Source: Janthinobacterium sp. GW458P (GTDB lineage Bacteria; Pseudomonadota; Gammaproteobacteria; Burkholderiales; Burkholderiaceae_D). From it: a stretch of DNA of 64,000 bases. The DNA lies in assembly GCF_002127585.1 (NCBI RefSeq), contig NZ_NEGZ01000015.1, positions 23,840 to 87,839 on the forward strand, written 5' to 3'. Below, in pieces: positions 35,038 to 44,136 of this stretch. Below the pieces are notes generated by a model. That model made no database searches and was not told where the DNA came from. It saw only the letters and a list, made by a program, of their open reading frames with translations. Each line of letters opens with the position of its first letter. Position 1 is the stretch's first letter. Both the position numbers and the translations under genes were made by a program.

Positions 35038-36055
35038 TTTCCCGGACGACGCAGAAGTCGAAAACGTCAGCCTGAGCCCCGTGGAACAGGCCGCCATCGT
35101 GCTGCTGAGCATGGGAGAAGAACAGGCCGCCAATGTGCTGCGCTGCCTGTCGCGCGAAGAATTGCTCGAAGTCACGCAAGTGATGTCGCGCATGAGCGGC
35201 ATCAAGGTCGAAGCCGTGAAAACGGCCATGCAGACCTTTTTCGACGACTACCGCCAGCAAAGCGGCGTGCACGGCGCCTCGCGCAGCTACCTGAAGCGCT
35301 CGCTGGACATGGCGCTGGGCAGCGATATCGCAAATAGCGTGCTCAACAACATTTACGGCGATGCCATCCGTCCCAAAATGGCGCGCCTGCAGTGGGCTTC
35401 GCCAAAATGGCTGGCCGAATACATCGTCAACGAACACGTGCAGATGCAGGCCGTCTTCCTGGCCTTTTTGCCGCCCGCGCTGGCCGGCCAGATCCTCGAC
35501 GCCCTGCCCGCCGAAGGCCGCGACCTGGTGCTGCTGAACCTGGCGCGCCTGGACGAGATCGACCGCGACCTGCTGGTCGAGCTCGACGAGCTGGTGGGCC
35601 GCTGCCTGGGCACGCTCGACACGCAAAGCACCAGCGTCGAAGGCATCCGCCAGGCGGCCGAGATCCTCAACCGCATGCCGGGCAACCGCGCCGCGCTGGT
35701 CGAGCTGCTGCGCGCGCACGACCCGGACGTGGTGTCGGAAATCGAACTGAGCATGTACGACTTCCTGATCCTGGCCACGCAGAGCGACGTCACGCTCACG
35801 CGCATCCTGGAAGACGTGCCGATGGAACAGTGGGCCATCGCGCTCAAGGGCGCCGAGCCGTCGATCCGCGAAGCCGTGCTGAAAACCATGCCGCGCCGCC
35901 AGGCGCAAAGCTTCGAAGACATGATGCGCCGGTCCGGCCCCGTGCCGCTGTCGCGCATCGAACAGACGCGCCAGGAAATCATGGCCACCGTCAAGGGCCT
36001 CGCCGATGCGGGCGAGATCGAAGTGCAACTGTTTGCCGAAGCGGTGATTGAATGA
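35015..36055 (+). CDS. fliG: Flagellar switch protein FliG
   Basis: 346 residues from ATG at 35015. Three armadillo-like regions: N-terminal FliF-binding (LSPVEQAAIVLLSMGEEQAA), middle (PPALAGQILDALP) and C-terminal torque helix (AEPSIREAVLKTMPRRQAQSF, followed by the charged motor face). FliG transmits stator force to the rotor. The frame can be extended to 34979, but the added residues are atypical. Stop overlaps the fliH start. Confidence 0.94.
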   Translation: MAELNNNNFPDDAEVENVSLSPVEQAAIVLLSMGEEQAANVLRCLSREELLEVTQVMSRMSGIKVEAVKTAMQTFFDDYRQQSGVHGASRSYLKRSLDMALGSDIANSVLNNIYGDAIRPKMARLQWASPKWLAEYIVNEHVQMQAVFLAFLPPALAGQILDALPAEGRDLVLLNLARLDEIDRDLLVELDELVGRCLGTLDTQSTSVEGIRQAAEILNRMPGNRAALVELLRAHDPDVVSEIELSMYDFLILATQSDVTLTRILEDVPMEQWAIALKGAEPSIREAVLKTMPRRQAQSFEDMMRRSGPVPLSRIEQTRQEIMATVKGLADAGEIEVQLFAEAVIE

Positions 36056-36741
36056 AGCACTTCCGCTCGTATCGTTTCCCGCCCCTGTCGCAATTCATCG
36101 CCGCCGGCCAGCGCGCCGCCAGCGAGGACACGGACGGCCAGTGGCAGGCATCCATCTCGGAAGGCTTCGAACAGGGCCAGCGCGACGGCTACGAAGTGGG
36201 CCTGGTGCAGGGCCAGCAGGATGGCTACGACGCCGGCCGCAGCGACGGCGTGGCGCAGGGACGTGAAGAGGGCCGCAATGAAACCCTGGTGGCGCTGGAC
36301 CGCCTGGCGCGCCCCGTCGACGCGATTTTGCGCGACCTGAAGAAAGTGCGCGCCGATTACCGCGAAGCGCAGCGCAAGGAAGTGGTCGACCTGGTGGCCA
36401 AGGTGGCGCGCCAGGTGATCCGCGCGGAACTGGCCTTGCAGCCGGTGCAATTGCTGGCCCTGGTCGACGAGACCCTGGCCTCGATGCCGCCCACGCGCGA
36501 GGAAATCGACGTCTTCCTCAATCCGGAAGAACTCAAACGCATCAGCGAACTCGATCCGAAGCGCGCCAAGCGCTGGAACCTGATCGCCGACGCCCGCCTC
36601 GACGCGGGCGAATGCCGCATCAAGGCCGGCGACAATGAAGTCGACGCGGGCTGCCATCAGCGCCTGTCGGCCTGCATGGAGCAGGTCAGCAGCCACCTGG
36701 CGCTGGCCGCCGAACACGCGGACCAGGGCGCGCCTGCATGA
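36052..36741 (+). CDS. fliH: Flagellar export ATPase regulator FliH
   Basis: 229 residues. Contains the FliH Gly-rich repeat zone (GFEQGQRDGYEVGLVQGQQD, then further GxxxG units to about residue 80), then a helical region and the C-terminal FliI-binding domain. FliH dimerises and holds the FliI ATPase in check. Overlaps both neighbours by ATGA-type junctions. Confidence 0.92.
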   Translation: MKHFRSYRFPPLSQFIAAGQRAASEDTDGQWQASISEGFEQGQRDGYEVGLVQGQQDGYDAGRSDGVAQGREEGRNETLVALDRLARPVDAILRDLKKVRADYREAQRKEVVDLVAKVARQVIRAELALQPVQLLALVDETLASMPPTREEIDVFLNPEELKRISELDPKRAKRWNLIADARLDAGECRIKAGDNEVDAGCHQRLSACMEQVSSHLALAAEHADQGAPA

Positions 36742-38048
36742 TCGCCGACACGCTGCGCAGTTTCGAGATCGGCGATATCCCGGTCGCGACACCCACCGGC
36801 CGCCTGGTCGGCGCCTCCGGCCTGCTGCTGGAAAGCGCCGGCTGCCGGCTGCACACGGGCCAGCGTTGTCAAATTGAAACAGTCAATGGCGAATGGCTCG
36901 ATGCGCAAGTCGTCGGCTTCCGCGAAAAACTCTCTTACCTGATGCCGTTCAAGAAGGCCACGGGCCTGACCACCGGCGCGCGCGTGCTGCCCCTGCCCGA
37001 CAAGGCCAGCCTGCAGATCGGCCAGTCCTGGCTGGGCCGCATGGTCAATGGCCTGGGCGAGCCCATCGACGACCTGGGCCGCCTCGGCGGCGAACACATC
37101 CTGGAAGTGACGCCGCCGAAGATCAATCCCCTGAAGAAACAACCGGTGGTCGAGCCGCTGGACGTGGGCGTGCGGGCGATTAACAGCATGCTGACCCTGG
37201 GCAAGGGCCAGCGCGTGGGCCTGATGGCCGGCTCCGGCGTCGGCAAGAGCGTGCTGCTGGGGCTGATCACGCGCCAGACGGTGGCCGATGTCGTCGTCGT
37301 CGGCCTGATCGGCGAACGGGGGCGCGAAGTGCGCGAATTCGTCGAAAAATCGCTGGGCGCCGATGGCTTGAAGAAAGCCGTGCTGGTGATCGCGCCGGCC
37401 GACGAGTCGCCCTTGATGCGCATCATGGCCACCGAACTGTGCCATTCCATCGCCGCGCATTTCCGCGACCAGGGCAAGCACGTGCTGCTGCTGGTCGATT
37501 CGCTCACGCGCTACGCGATGGCGCTGCGCGAAGTGGCGCTGGCCCTGGGCGAGCCGCCGGCCACGCGCGGCTATCCGCCGTCCGTGTTTTCGAACCTGCC
37601 GCAGCTGGTGGAAAGCGCCGGCAACGGCGCCCACCCCGACGGCAGCATGAGCGCCATTTATACCGTGCTGGCCGAAGGCGACGACCAGCAGGATCCCGTG
37701 GTCGACACGGCGCGCGCGATTCTCGACGGCCATATCGTGCTCACGCGCGAACTGGCCGAGCGGGGCCACTACCCCGCCATCGACATCGCCGCCTCGATCA
37801 GCCGCTGCATGGCGCAGGTGATCACGCCCGAACACATGCAGGCGGCGCGCGCGCTGAAGGCGTCGATGGCGCGCCACGCGCGCGTGCGCGACCTGATCCC
37901 GCTGGGCGCCTACGTGCCCGGCGCCGACCCCGTCACCGACCGCGCCGTGCAACTGCACGCGCCGATCGAGGCCTTCCTGTGCCAGGGCACCAAGGAAGAG
38001 GCGCCGATGGGGCCGTGCATCGAACAACTTGAACAGATCATGGCCTAG
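36738..38048 (+). CDS. fliI: Flagellum-specific ATP synthase FliI
   Basis: 436 residues, F1-beta-like ATPase that energises flagellar protein export. Walker A is GSGVGKS (165-171), the DELSD-equivalent and Walker B (HVLLLVDSLTRYAMALREV) are present, with the family motif GEPPATRGYPPSVFSNLP. Sits between fliH and fliJ. Confidence 0.96.
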   Translation: MIADTLRSFEIGDIPVATPTGRLVGASGLLLESAGCRLHTGQRCQIETVNGEWLDAQVVGFREKLSYLMPFKKATGLTTGARVLPLPDKASLQIGQSWLGRMVNGLGEPIDDLGRLGGEHILEVTPPKINPLKKQPVVEPLDVGVRAINSMLTLGKGQRVGLMAGSGVGKSVLLGLITRQTVADVVVVGLIGERGREVREFVEKSLGADGLKKAVLVIAPADESPLMRIMATELCHSIAAHFRDQGKHVLLLVDSLTRYAMALREVALALGEPPATRGYPPSVFSNLPQLVESAGNGAHPDGSMSAIYTVLAEGDDQQDPVVDTARAILDGHIVLTRELAERGHYPAIDIAASISRCMAQVITPEHMQAARALKASMARHARVRDLIPLGAYVPGADPVTDRAVQLHAPIEAFLCQGTKEEAPMGPCIEQLEQIMA

Positions 38049-38056
38049 GAGCAAAC

Positions 38057-38494
38057 GTGAGCGACGCGCATACCATACGCAACCTGACCACCCTGGTCGG
38101 CCTGCGCAGCACCGAGGTGGAACGCCTGCAAGGGGAAATGGCGGCGCAGACGGCCGTGCGCGAGCGCTACCAGAAAAACCTGGAACGCCTGACGGGCCTG
38201 TACACGGATAGCGGCCCAAGCGGCGCCCTGCCCCTGGCCCTGTCCGTCAATTGCGGCAACTTCAAGCAGGCCGTCATGCAGATGGCCGACCAGCACCGCA
38301 CCGATTTGCACCTGCACGAGGCCAACATGGCCATTTCGCAGCGCGCCCTGAACACGGCCTGGGCCAAGCGCGAGGTGCTGGACCAGGTGCTGACGCAAAA
38401 ACAGAAACATGTTGCGAATGAGCAACAACGCGTTGATGCCAAGCGGCAAGATGAGCTGGCAACCCAATTCTGGTTCCGCGGGCAGGTAAAATAA
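38057..38494 (+). CDS. fliJ: Flagellar export protein FliJ
   Basis: 145 residues, highly helical and charged, as expected for FliJ, the coiled-coil stalk of the export ATPase. Starts with GTG, with TAGGAG ahead. No sequence-strict motif exists for this family; the call rests on size, coiled-coil pattern (EVERLQGEMAAQTAVRERYQ) and place right after fliI. Confidence 0.85.
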   Translation: MSDAHTIRNLTTLVGLRSTEVERLQGEMAAQTAVRERYQKNLERLTGLYTDSGPSGALPLALSVNCGNFKQAVMQMADQHRTDLHLHEANMAISQRALNTAWAKREVLDQVLTQKQKHVANEQQRVDAKRQDELATQFWFRGQVK

Positions 38495-38521
38495 TGTTTG
38501 TGTAAGTTTCTTTCAGGAAAA

Positions 38522-38553
38522 CTTCACAAAACGGGAATGGGGGTCGCCTTGTA
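38522..38553 (+). promoter_or_regulatory. Candidate flagellar sigma-factor promoter, fliD
   Basis: CTTCA (38522-38526), 15 bases, then GGTCGCCTTGTA (38542-38553), 30 bp before the ATG. The downstream half matches the flagellin sites closely; the upstream half is weaker. Confidence 0.45.
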
Positions 38554-38583
38554 CCGGTATATCCCTTTATTCAGGAGTCTGGC

Positions 38584-40011
38584 ATGGCAAACGTAATTAC
38601 TGCACCGCAATACGATCCGCTCGTCACTGCAAAAAACCTGGCAACCAAATCGGTCGCGGCGCAGCAGGACAAATTGACTAAGCAAACCGCACTGGCCAAT
38701 AACACGGCCGCGGCGCTGAACAACCTGAAGCTGGCCATGAGCGCCTTCCAGAGCACGATGACGACCATGAGCAGCAGCAACAAGTCGCTGCTGAGCCAGT
38801 CCGCCACCTTCAGCAATACCGCCTATGGCAGCGGCACGGCCGATGCCACGGCAGTCGCCGGCAGCTATTCCTTTTTCGTGCAGCAACTGGCCACAGCCAG
38901 CCAGACTTCGTACAGCGGCCTCGCCAGCAGCCCCGCCGCCGGCAGCGGCACGCTGGCCGTGCGGATCGGCGATCCGCTGGCCCCCGTCACCGCCGACAAC
39001 AGCTTTGACATCGACCTGAGCGCCGCCGACAAGGATGCCGACGGCAACCTGACGCCGCAGGAAATCGCCGCCGCCATCAATGGCAACAGCAAGAACAACT
39101 CGCGCGTGACGGCTTCCATCGTCACCATCGGCAACCAGGCGCAGCTGGTATTGACATCGAACCTGACGGGCAAGGAAAACGCCGTCACGCTGGACGCGTC
39201 GAGCGTGACGAATACCGCGCTGACCAAGGCCCTGGTGACGGACGCGGCCACCAACATCAAGGAAGTCGTCAAGGCGCAGGACGCCATCGTCTGGCTGGGC
39301 GCAAAGGATACCGGCACACAAATCACGCAGGCGTCGAATACCTTTACCAACGTGACGGGCGTGAAGATGACCTTCACCAAGGCCATGAACACGGGCGACG
39401 CACCCGTGACGGTCACGGTGGCAACGGACAGCGGCGGCACGGCAACCAATGTGCAGGCATTCGTCGATGCCTACAACAAACTGAAAAGCGTGCTGGACGG
39501 CCTGGCCAGCTCCGGCGATCCGGACAAGAACGTCGCGGCAGGCATCTTTGCCCACGATTCCGGCCTCAATGCCCTGCGCAGCAATTTGAACAATCTGCTG
39601 CGCCAGAGCGTCGGCGGCGTATCGCTGGTCTCCTACGGCGTGACCGCCAACCGCGACGGCACGCTGAGCCTGAATACGGCCAAGCTGACGGCCAAGCTGG
39701 CGTCGAATCCGGGCGACCTGGATAAATTGTTCGGCAACAATAGTCTGTCGGCCCCATCAGGCGTATTAGGCAGCTTGGACAAGGCACTGGGCCAATGGAG
39801 CAACATCACCAAGGGCCAGCTGGTGCAGCGTCTCGATGCGAACACCAGCTTGCAGAAGTCGCTGAGCAAAAGCACCGACCTGCTGACGACCCAGTACAAC
39901 ACGGCCTACAAGCGTTTCCTGGATCAATATACGCGCCTGCAAGTGATGCAGGAACAGATGTACAAGACGGTCGACATGTTCGACGCCATGTTTGGCAACA
40001 ACAAATCCTAA
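38584..40011 (+). CDS. fliD: Flagellar filament cap protein FliD
   Basis: 475 residues. Exported filament cap (LafB in lateral systems). The N-terminal helix region, a Hook-IN-like beta segment (RVTASIVTIGNQAQLVLTSN) and the FliD C-terminal domain (FVDAYNKLKSVLDGL, GLNALRSNLNNLLRQ, DQYTRLQVMQEQMYKTVDMF) are in the usual order. AGGAG precedes the ATG. First gene of a block in the Laf order: fliD, fliS, fliT, fliK, fliL, fliA, motA, motB. Confidence 0.94.
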   Translation: MANVITAPQYDPLVTAKNLATKSVAAQQDKLTKQTALANNTAAALNNLKLAMSAFQSTMTTMSSSNKSLLSQSATFSNTAYGSGTADATAVAGSYSFFVQQLATASQTSYSGLASSPAAGSGTLAVRIGDPLAPVTADNSFDIDLSAADKDADGNLTPQEIAAAINGNSKNNSRVTASIVTIGNQAQLVLTSNLTGKENAVTLDASSVTNTALTKALVTDAATNIKEVVKAQDAIVWLGAKDTGTQITQASNTFTNVTGVKMTFTKAMNTGDAPVTVTVATDSGGTATNVQAFVDAYNKLKSVLDGLASSGDPDKNVAAGIFAHDSGLNALRSNLNNLLRQSVGGVSLVSYGVTANRDGTLSLNTAKLTAKLASNPGDLDKLFGNNSLSAPSGVLGSLDKALGQWSNITKGQLVQRLDANTSLQKSLSKSTDLLTTQYNTAYKRFLDQYTRLQVMQEQMYKTVDMFDAMFGNNKS

Positions 40012-40062
40012 GGCGAGCGTGCCTGCCGCGCCGCCGCAAGTTTACACAGTGAGAAATAAGAC

Positions 40063-40452
40063 ATGTTAAACAATGAAGCTTACGGCAACTACCATGCAGT
40101 CAACCTGGATGCCCAGACCTCGCGCGCCTCGCCGGTGGAGCTGGTGCTGGTCCTGACGGACGGCCTGCTGGAAGAACTGGCGCGCGCGCGCGGGCATATC
40201 GTAGGCAAGCGCTACGAACAGAAGGCCATCAGCCTGGATAAATGCACGCAGATCATCAATGGCCTGTCGAGTTCGCTCGATTTCGACAATGGCGGCGAGG
40301 TGGTGGTCAACCTGGCGCGCCTGTACGACTATTGCGTGGCGCGCCTGTACACGGCCGGCATCAAGCTCGACCCCGCCCTGATCGACGAAGTGACGACCTT
40401 GATGACCACCATCAAGCGCGGCTGGGTGGGCGTCCAGGCCAACAATGCCTAG
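40063..40452 (+). CDS. fliS: Flagellin export chaperone FliS
   Basis: 129 residues, four-helix bundle. FliS (LafC) binds the flagellin C-terminus in the cytoplasm and prevents early polymerisation. Marks include the SPVELVLVLTDGLLEELARA helix and ISLDKCTQIINGLSSSLDF, with the family N-terminal Tyr region (NEAYGNYHAV). Confidence 0.93.
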   Translation: MLNNEAYGNYHAVNLDAQTSRASPVELVLVLTDGLLEELARARGHIVGKRYEQKAISLDKCTQIINGLSSSLDFDNGGEVVVNLARLYDYCVARLYTAGIKLDPALIDEVTTLMTTIKRGWVGVQANNA

Positions 40453-40762
40453 GCGCGCCGTACTGCAGCAGTTGAACCGGCAATTGAGCGCCGCCATCGC
40501 GCAAGCGGATTGGGAAGCAATGGGAAAACTGTCTGCCAGCCTGGCGAAAAACATCCCGCTGCTGGCCGAACGGGGCGCCTGGAATGCGCTGGAACAAACA
40601 GAATTGTTGCAATTGCGCAAAAATCACGCGCAAGCGGTTAAAATTTGCTCTGAGGAAAAAGAACGCCTGGGTTTGCACCTGGGTGCATTACAGGCAAATA
40701 AGGAAGGTTGGGTCGCCTACGCCGCGCTCGGCGAATACGACCCGGACGGGAATCAAGCATGA
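40445..40762 (+). CDS. fliT: Flagellar chaperone FliT-like protein (LafD position)
   Basis: 105 residues, helical and charged, starting within the end of fliS and ending inside the fliK start (ATGA overlap). It occupies the lafD/fliT place in the lateral gene order. FliT proteins bind the FliD cap protein before export. Sequence conservation in this family is low, so position weighs as much as sequence. Confidence 0.7.
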   Translation: MPRRAVLQQLNRQLSAAIAQADWEAMGKLSASLAKNIPLLAERGAWNALEQTELLQLRKNHAQAVKICSEEKERLGLHLGALQANKEGWVAYAALGEYDPDGNQA

Positions 40763-41913
40763 TCATGAGTTTCAATACAACGCCGGCAGCGCCGGCATCG
40801 ACAGGCAACGCGGCGCAGCCGCAAGCGGCATTGCTGCCTGGCCTGCCTGGCAATGCGGCGCCCGCGGGCAACGCGGCCGCGCCATCGGCCCTGCCGCTGT
40901 TTGCCCAGGTGCTCGACATCGCCGGCGCCGTCACCCCGGATACGGCCGCGCCCCCCGGCGACAGCCTCCCGCAGGGCACGGCCGGCAACGACAGCGACAG
41001 CAAGGCCGACAGCGACCTGCCTGCCATGGCCGCGCCCGTCATCGGCTTGCCGCTCGCCGCGATGCCCGTTCCCGTGCCCCCACAGACGGACGCGGCAGCT
41101 GCCGAAGCGCGCAGCGCCGCGGCGCAAACGCAGGTGCAGGCCAGCGCGGCGCAAGCCAATCCCGCACTCAATATCAGCCTGCATCCGGCAGCCATCACCC
41201 TCGCCGCCCAAGCTACGCCGCAGCCGGCGGGACGCGATACGCGCGAACCGGTGGCCGCCGCCAACCCGGTGCCCGCGGCCAAGGGTGGCGCGGCCAGTGC
41301 GCCGGCGCAACCGTTCGAATCGCTGCTGCAGCAAAGCGCTCCGGCAGCCGTGGCCGCCGTCCCGGCCGCCCGCGATGGCGAGCGTGCCGCGTCACCGGCA
41401 CCGAACAACCTGGGCCTGACGGCTGCGGGCGCGAACACCGCCCCCGCAACGAACGGCGCCGACACCATCAAGCTCAACGGCCCGGCCCAGCAGTGGCAAG
41501 AACCGCTGCGCGAAGCACTGGGCGAACGCCTGCAGACGCAGATCGGACGCAACAGCGAACATGCGGTGATCCGCCTCGATCCGCCGATGCTGGGCCGCAT
41601 AGAAATTTCCATCCGCCACACGGCCGGCGCGCTGCAGGTCAACGTCTCGGCGTCGAATTCGGAAGTATTGCGCCAGTTGCAAGGCATCGGCGAGAACATG
41701 CGCAGCGACCTGGCGCAGCGCCAGTACACGGAGGTAGCCGTGAATATCAGCGCCACCCCGCGCAGCCCGGCCGCCCAGGCGTTCGCCGAGGGCGACGCGC
41801 GCGGCCAGCGTCAGCCTGGCCGCCAGAATGACGACGCCGAGCCGGGGCGCGCCCTGTCCGACGGCAGCACCGCCGCTACCACTTACGCCATGCATGAGCG
41901 AGAGATTGCCTGA
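40759..41913 (+). CDS. fliK: Flagellar hook-length control protein FliK (LafE)
   Basis: 384 residues; a long Ala/Pro-rich N-terminal region with little fold is followed by the FliK C-terminal domain (about 265-350: EPLREALGERLQTQIGR, VIRLDPPMLGRIEISIR, LQVNVSASNSEVLRQLQGI). FliK measures the hook and triggers FlhB to switch export specificity. ATG at 40759 overlaps fliT; ATG at 40765 is an alternative. Stop shares a base with the fliL start. Confidence 0.9.
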   Translation: MIMSFNTTPAAPASTGNAAQPQAALLPGLPGNAAPAGNAAAPSALPLFAQVLDIAGAVTPDTAAPPGDSLPQGTAGNDSDSKADSDLPAMAAPVIGLPLAAMPVPVPPQTDAAAAEARSAAAQTQVQASAAQANPALNISLHPAAITLAAQATPQPAGRDTREPVAAANPVPAAKGGAASAPAQPFESLLQQSAPAAVAAVPAARDGERAASPAPNNLGLTAAGANTAPATNGADTIKLNGPAQQWQEPLREALGERLQTQIGRNSEHAVIRLDPPMLGRIEISIRHTAGALQVNVSASNSEVLRQLQGIGENMRSDLAQRQYTEVAVNISATPRSPAAQAFAEGDARGQRQPGRQNDDAEPGRALSDGSTAATTYAMHEREIA

Positions 41914-42389
41914 TGAATATGAAAATGAAACTGTTAGCCGGCTTCGTCGCGGTAGCCGTGCTGGCCGCCGGCGCGGCCGGTGGCGCCATGTGGTACCTGG
42001 CCAAGCCCGTTGCCGCGCCAGGCGCTGTTGCCGAAGTGAAAGCCCCACCGCCACCGGCCACGGGCAAGAAGGCGCGCAAGTTCATCACGCTCGACAAGGT
42101 CATCGTGATGCTGCGGCGCGGCCCCGGCGAAGGTGAAACGCATTACCTGTCGGCCGACCTGGTGATCGCCACCACCGAGGAAAAGGAAAAGCTGACCAAG
42201 GACCACTTGCCGCTGATGCGCTCGATCGCCGTCAGCACCCTGTCGAGTTTCCCGCTGGACAAGGCGCAAACCATGACTGTGGAGCAATACGCCGAGCAGA
42301 TCAACAAGGCATTCAATGTCAGCTATGAACGCGAACAGATGGAAAAGCCGTTCACGGAAGTCATGGTCGGTAAGCTGATCATTGAGTAA
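41913..42389 (+). CDS. fliL: Flagellar basal body-associated protein FliL (LafF)
   Basis: 158 residues. One N-terminal membrane helix (LLAGFVAVAVLAAGAAGGAM), then a Pro/Ala linker and the periplasmic FliL domain (FITLDKVIVMLRRGPGEGE, YLSADLVIATTEEKEKL, RSIAVSTLSSF). FliL supports the stator. It lies between fliK and fliA, as in lateral loci. Confidence 0.9.
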   Translation: MNMKMKLLAGFVAVAVLAAGAAGGAMWYLAKPVAAPGAVAEVKAPPPPATGKKARKFITLDKVIVMLRRGPGEGETHYLSADLVIATTEEKEKLTKDHLPLMRSIAVSTLSSFPLDKAQTMTVEQYAEQINKAFNVSYEREQMEKPFTEVMVGKLIIE

Positions 42390-42410
42390 GCCAACACGCC
42401 AGCCGACCTA

Positions 42411-43166
42411 GTGGGAGATCCCTTGGCCTATGTAGAGCAATACCAGGAAGCGTATGGCGCCGGCGAATACGCCGCCGCCAGCGCTTGCGCGGCCGTGCTC
42501 AGCATTGCTGAAGAGCAACAACATCTGGTGGCGTATGCCCCCTTGGTGAAACGCATCGTGCGCCAGCTCAATTCGCAAGTATCGGGCGCCATCGACCGTG
42601 ATGACATGGAACAGATTGGCCTGATGGGCTTGCTGGAAGCGCTGCGCCGCTACGGCGTGCCCGACCAGTCTTTCGGCAGCTATGCCAGCCTGCGCATCCG
42701 CGGCGCCATCCTCGATGAACTGCGGCGCCAGGACTGGCGCCCGCGCGCCGTGCGCCAGGAAAGCCACCGCCTGCGCGACAGCGTGCGCGCCCTCACCCGG
42801 CGCCTGGGCCGCGAACCGCTGGAAGCGGAAATCATGGCGGCCCTGAAACTGACGCCGGAAGCGTATCAGGAGTACCAGCTGGCGGAAAACGCCGAACTGA
42901 TCGCCAGTTTTGACGAAGTGCTGCAGGAAAGCCTGGGGCAGGCTGACAGCGCGCCCAGTCCGGAAGAGCAATTGATGGTGCGGCGCAGCCTGGAACAGGC
43001 CCTGCGCGCGCTCGACGAACGCGAGCAGCGCGTGGTGCAGATGTATTACGAATTCGAACTGAGCTACAAGGAAATTGCCGCCGTGCTGGACCTGAGCGAC
43101 GCCCGCGTCTGCCAATTGAACAAGGCGGCACTGGGCAAGATGAAAGCCATGCTGCAGGACGCATAA
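42411..43166 (+). CDS. fliA: Flagellar sigma factor FliA (sigma-28, LafS type)
   Basis: Up to 251 residues. Regions 2, 3 and 4 of sigma-28 are present: QIGLMGLLEALRRYG and YASLRIRGAILDELRRQDW (region 2), LTRRLGREPLEAEI (region 3), and LSYKEIAAVLDLSDARVCQL (region 4.2 helix-turn-helix). Start choice is open: GTG at 42411, or TTG at 42423 with GGGAG correctly spaced. Directs RNA polymerase to late flagellar genes and is held by FlgM, encoded at 45108. It is the likely reader of the shared motif found before flagellins, fliD and flgK. Confidence 0.93.
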   Translation: MGDPLAYVEQYQEAYGAGEYAAASACAAVLSIAEEQQHLVAYAPLVKRIVRQLNSQVSGAIDRDDMEQIGLMGLLEALRRYGVPDQSFGSYASLRIRGAILDELRRQDWRPRAVRQESHRLRDSVRALTRRLGREPLEAEIMAALKLTPEAYQEYQLAENAELIASFDEVLQESLGQADSAPSPEEQLMVRRSLEQALRALDEREQRVVQMYYEFELSYKEIAAVLDLSDARVCQLNKAALGKMKAMLQDA

Positions 43167-43221
43167 AGTTAAGCAACATCCATAAATTGACGCAGCACAA
43201 TGACGCAGAAAGGCAGTTGAC

Positions 43222-44136
43222 ATGGTAATTATCGGTATCTTAATCGTGATGGGGTGTGTATTCGGAGGCTTCGCCCTGATGGGCGGCACCGTCCACGCGA
43301 TCTGGCAACCGGTCGAGTTGATCATCATCATCGGCGCCGCCGTCGGCGCCCTGGTGCTGGGCAATCCGAAGCATGTACTCGGTGAAATGCTGCACCAGAT
43401 GCGCAAGATCGTCACGCACAAGAAGCAGGGCTCGGAATTCCAGCGCCAGTTGCTGCTGCTCATGTATGAACTGCTGCAAACGGCCGCCGGCGGCCTGAAG
43501 GCGCTCGACGCCCACGTCGAGGCGCCGCGCGAAAGCGCCCTGTTCCAGCGCTATCCGCTGGTGCTGGAAGAGCCGAAGCTGCTTGCTTTCATTGTCGACA
43601 ACTTCCGCCTGATGGCCATGGGAAAGATCAACGCGCACGAGCTCGAAGGCGTGCTGGAGCAGGAACTGGAAGCCATCCACGACGAATTGCTGCAACCGTC
43701 GAAGTCGCTGCACAAGATCGCCGAAGCCATGCCCGGTTTCGGTATTCTGGCGGCCGTGCTCGGCATCGTGATGGCCATGAATTCCGTGGCCGACGGCGCC
43801 GATGCGGCGGAAATTTCGGAAAAAGTGGGCGCCGCCATGGTCGGCACCTTCATCGGCATCTTCTTTTGCTACGGCGTGCTCGATCCGATGTGCAACATGA
43901 TGAAACAGCTGGTGGGCGAGGAAGGCTCGACCATGGAATGCGTGAAGGTCGTGCTGGTCACGCACGTGGCGGGCAAGCCGCCCCTGCTGGCCATCGATGC
44001 GGGCCGCCGCCTGGTGCAGCTGAACATCAAGCCGAGCTTCGCCCAGCTGGAAAGCTGGATCAATGCGCTGGAAGATGGCGGCGCGGAACAAGAGCAAGGC
44101 CAAGGCCGGGGAGGCCGCCGTGCTAAAGCCGCATGA
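43222..44136 (+). CDS. motA: Flagellar motor stator protein MotA (LafT)
   Basis: 304 residues. Two N-terminal membrane helices (MVIIGILIVMGCVFGGFAL, VELIIIIGAAVGALVLG), a charged cytoplasmic loop that contacts FliG, and a second pair of helices (MPGFGILAAVLGIVMAMN and AAMVGTFIGIFFCYG). MotA and MotB form the ion channel of the stator. Sits directly after fliA. Ion type cannot be fixed from this view. Confidence 0.94.
   Translation: MVIIGILIVMGCVFGGFALMGGTVHAIWQPVELIIIIGAAVGALVLGNPKHVLGEMLHQMRKIVTHKKQGSEFQRQLLLLMYELLQTAAGGLKALDAHVEAPRESALFQRYPLVLEEPKLLAFIVDNFRLMAMGKINAHELEGVLEQELEAIHDELLQPSKSLHKIAEAMPGFGILAAVLGIVMAMNSVADGADAAEISEKVGAAMVGTFIGIFFCYGVLDPMCNMMKQLVGEEGSTMECVKVVLVTHVAGKPPLLAIDAGRRLVQLNIKPSFAQLESWINALEDGGAEQEQGQGRGGRRAKAA

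Noticed and set aside
33280..35229. Long antisense frames (for example 649 codons opposite fliF, 607 opposite ETF-QO at 11739-13562, 595 opposite flhA at 26335-28122).
   Set aside because: High G+C removes stop codons on the opposite strand. They are rich in His, Arg, Gln and Ala, have no recognisable domain, and overlap well-defined flagellar or metabolic genes completely.
38495..38530. Hairpin in the fliD leader (gtgtaagttt with aaacttcac).
   Set aside because: It needs a bulge and has no T-run, and it overlaps the weak upstream box of the candidate fliD promoter, so I did not call a terminator.
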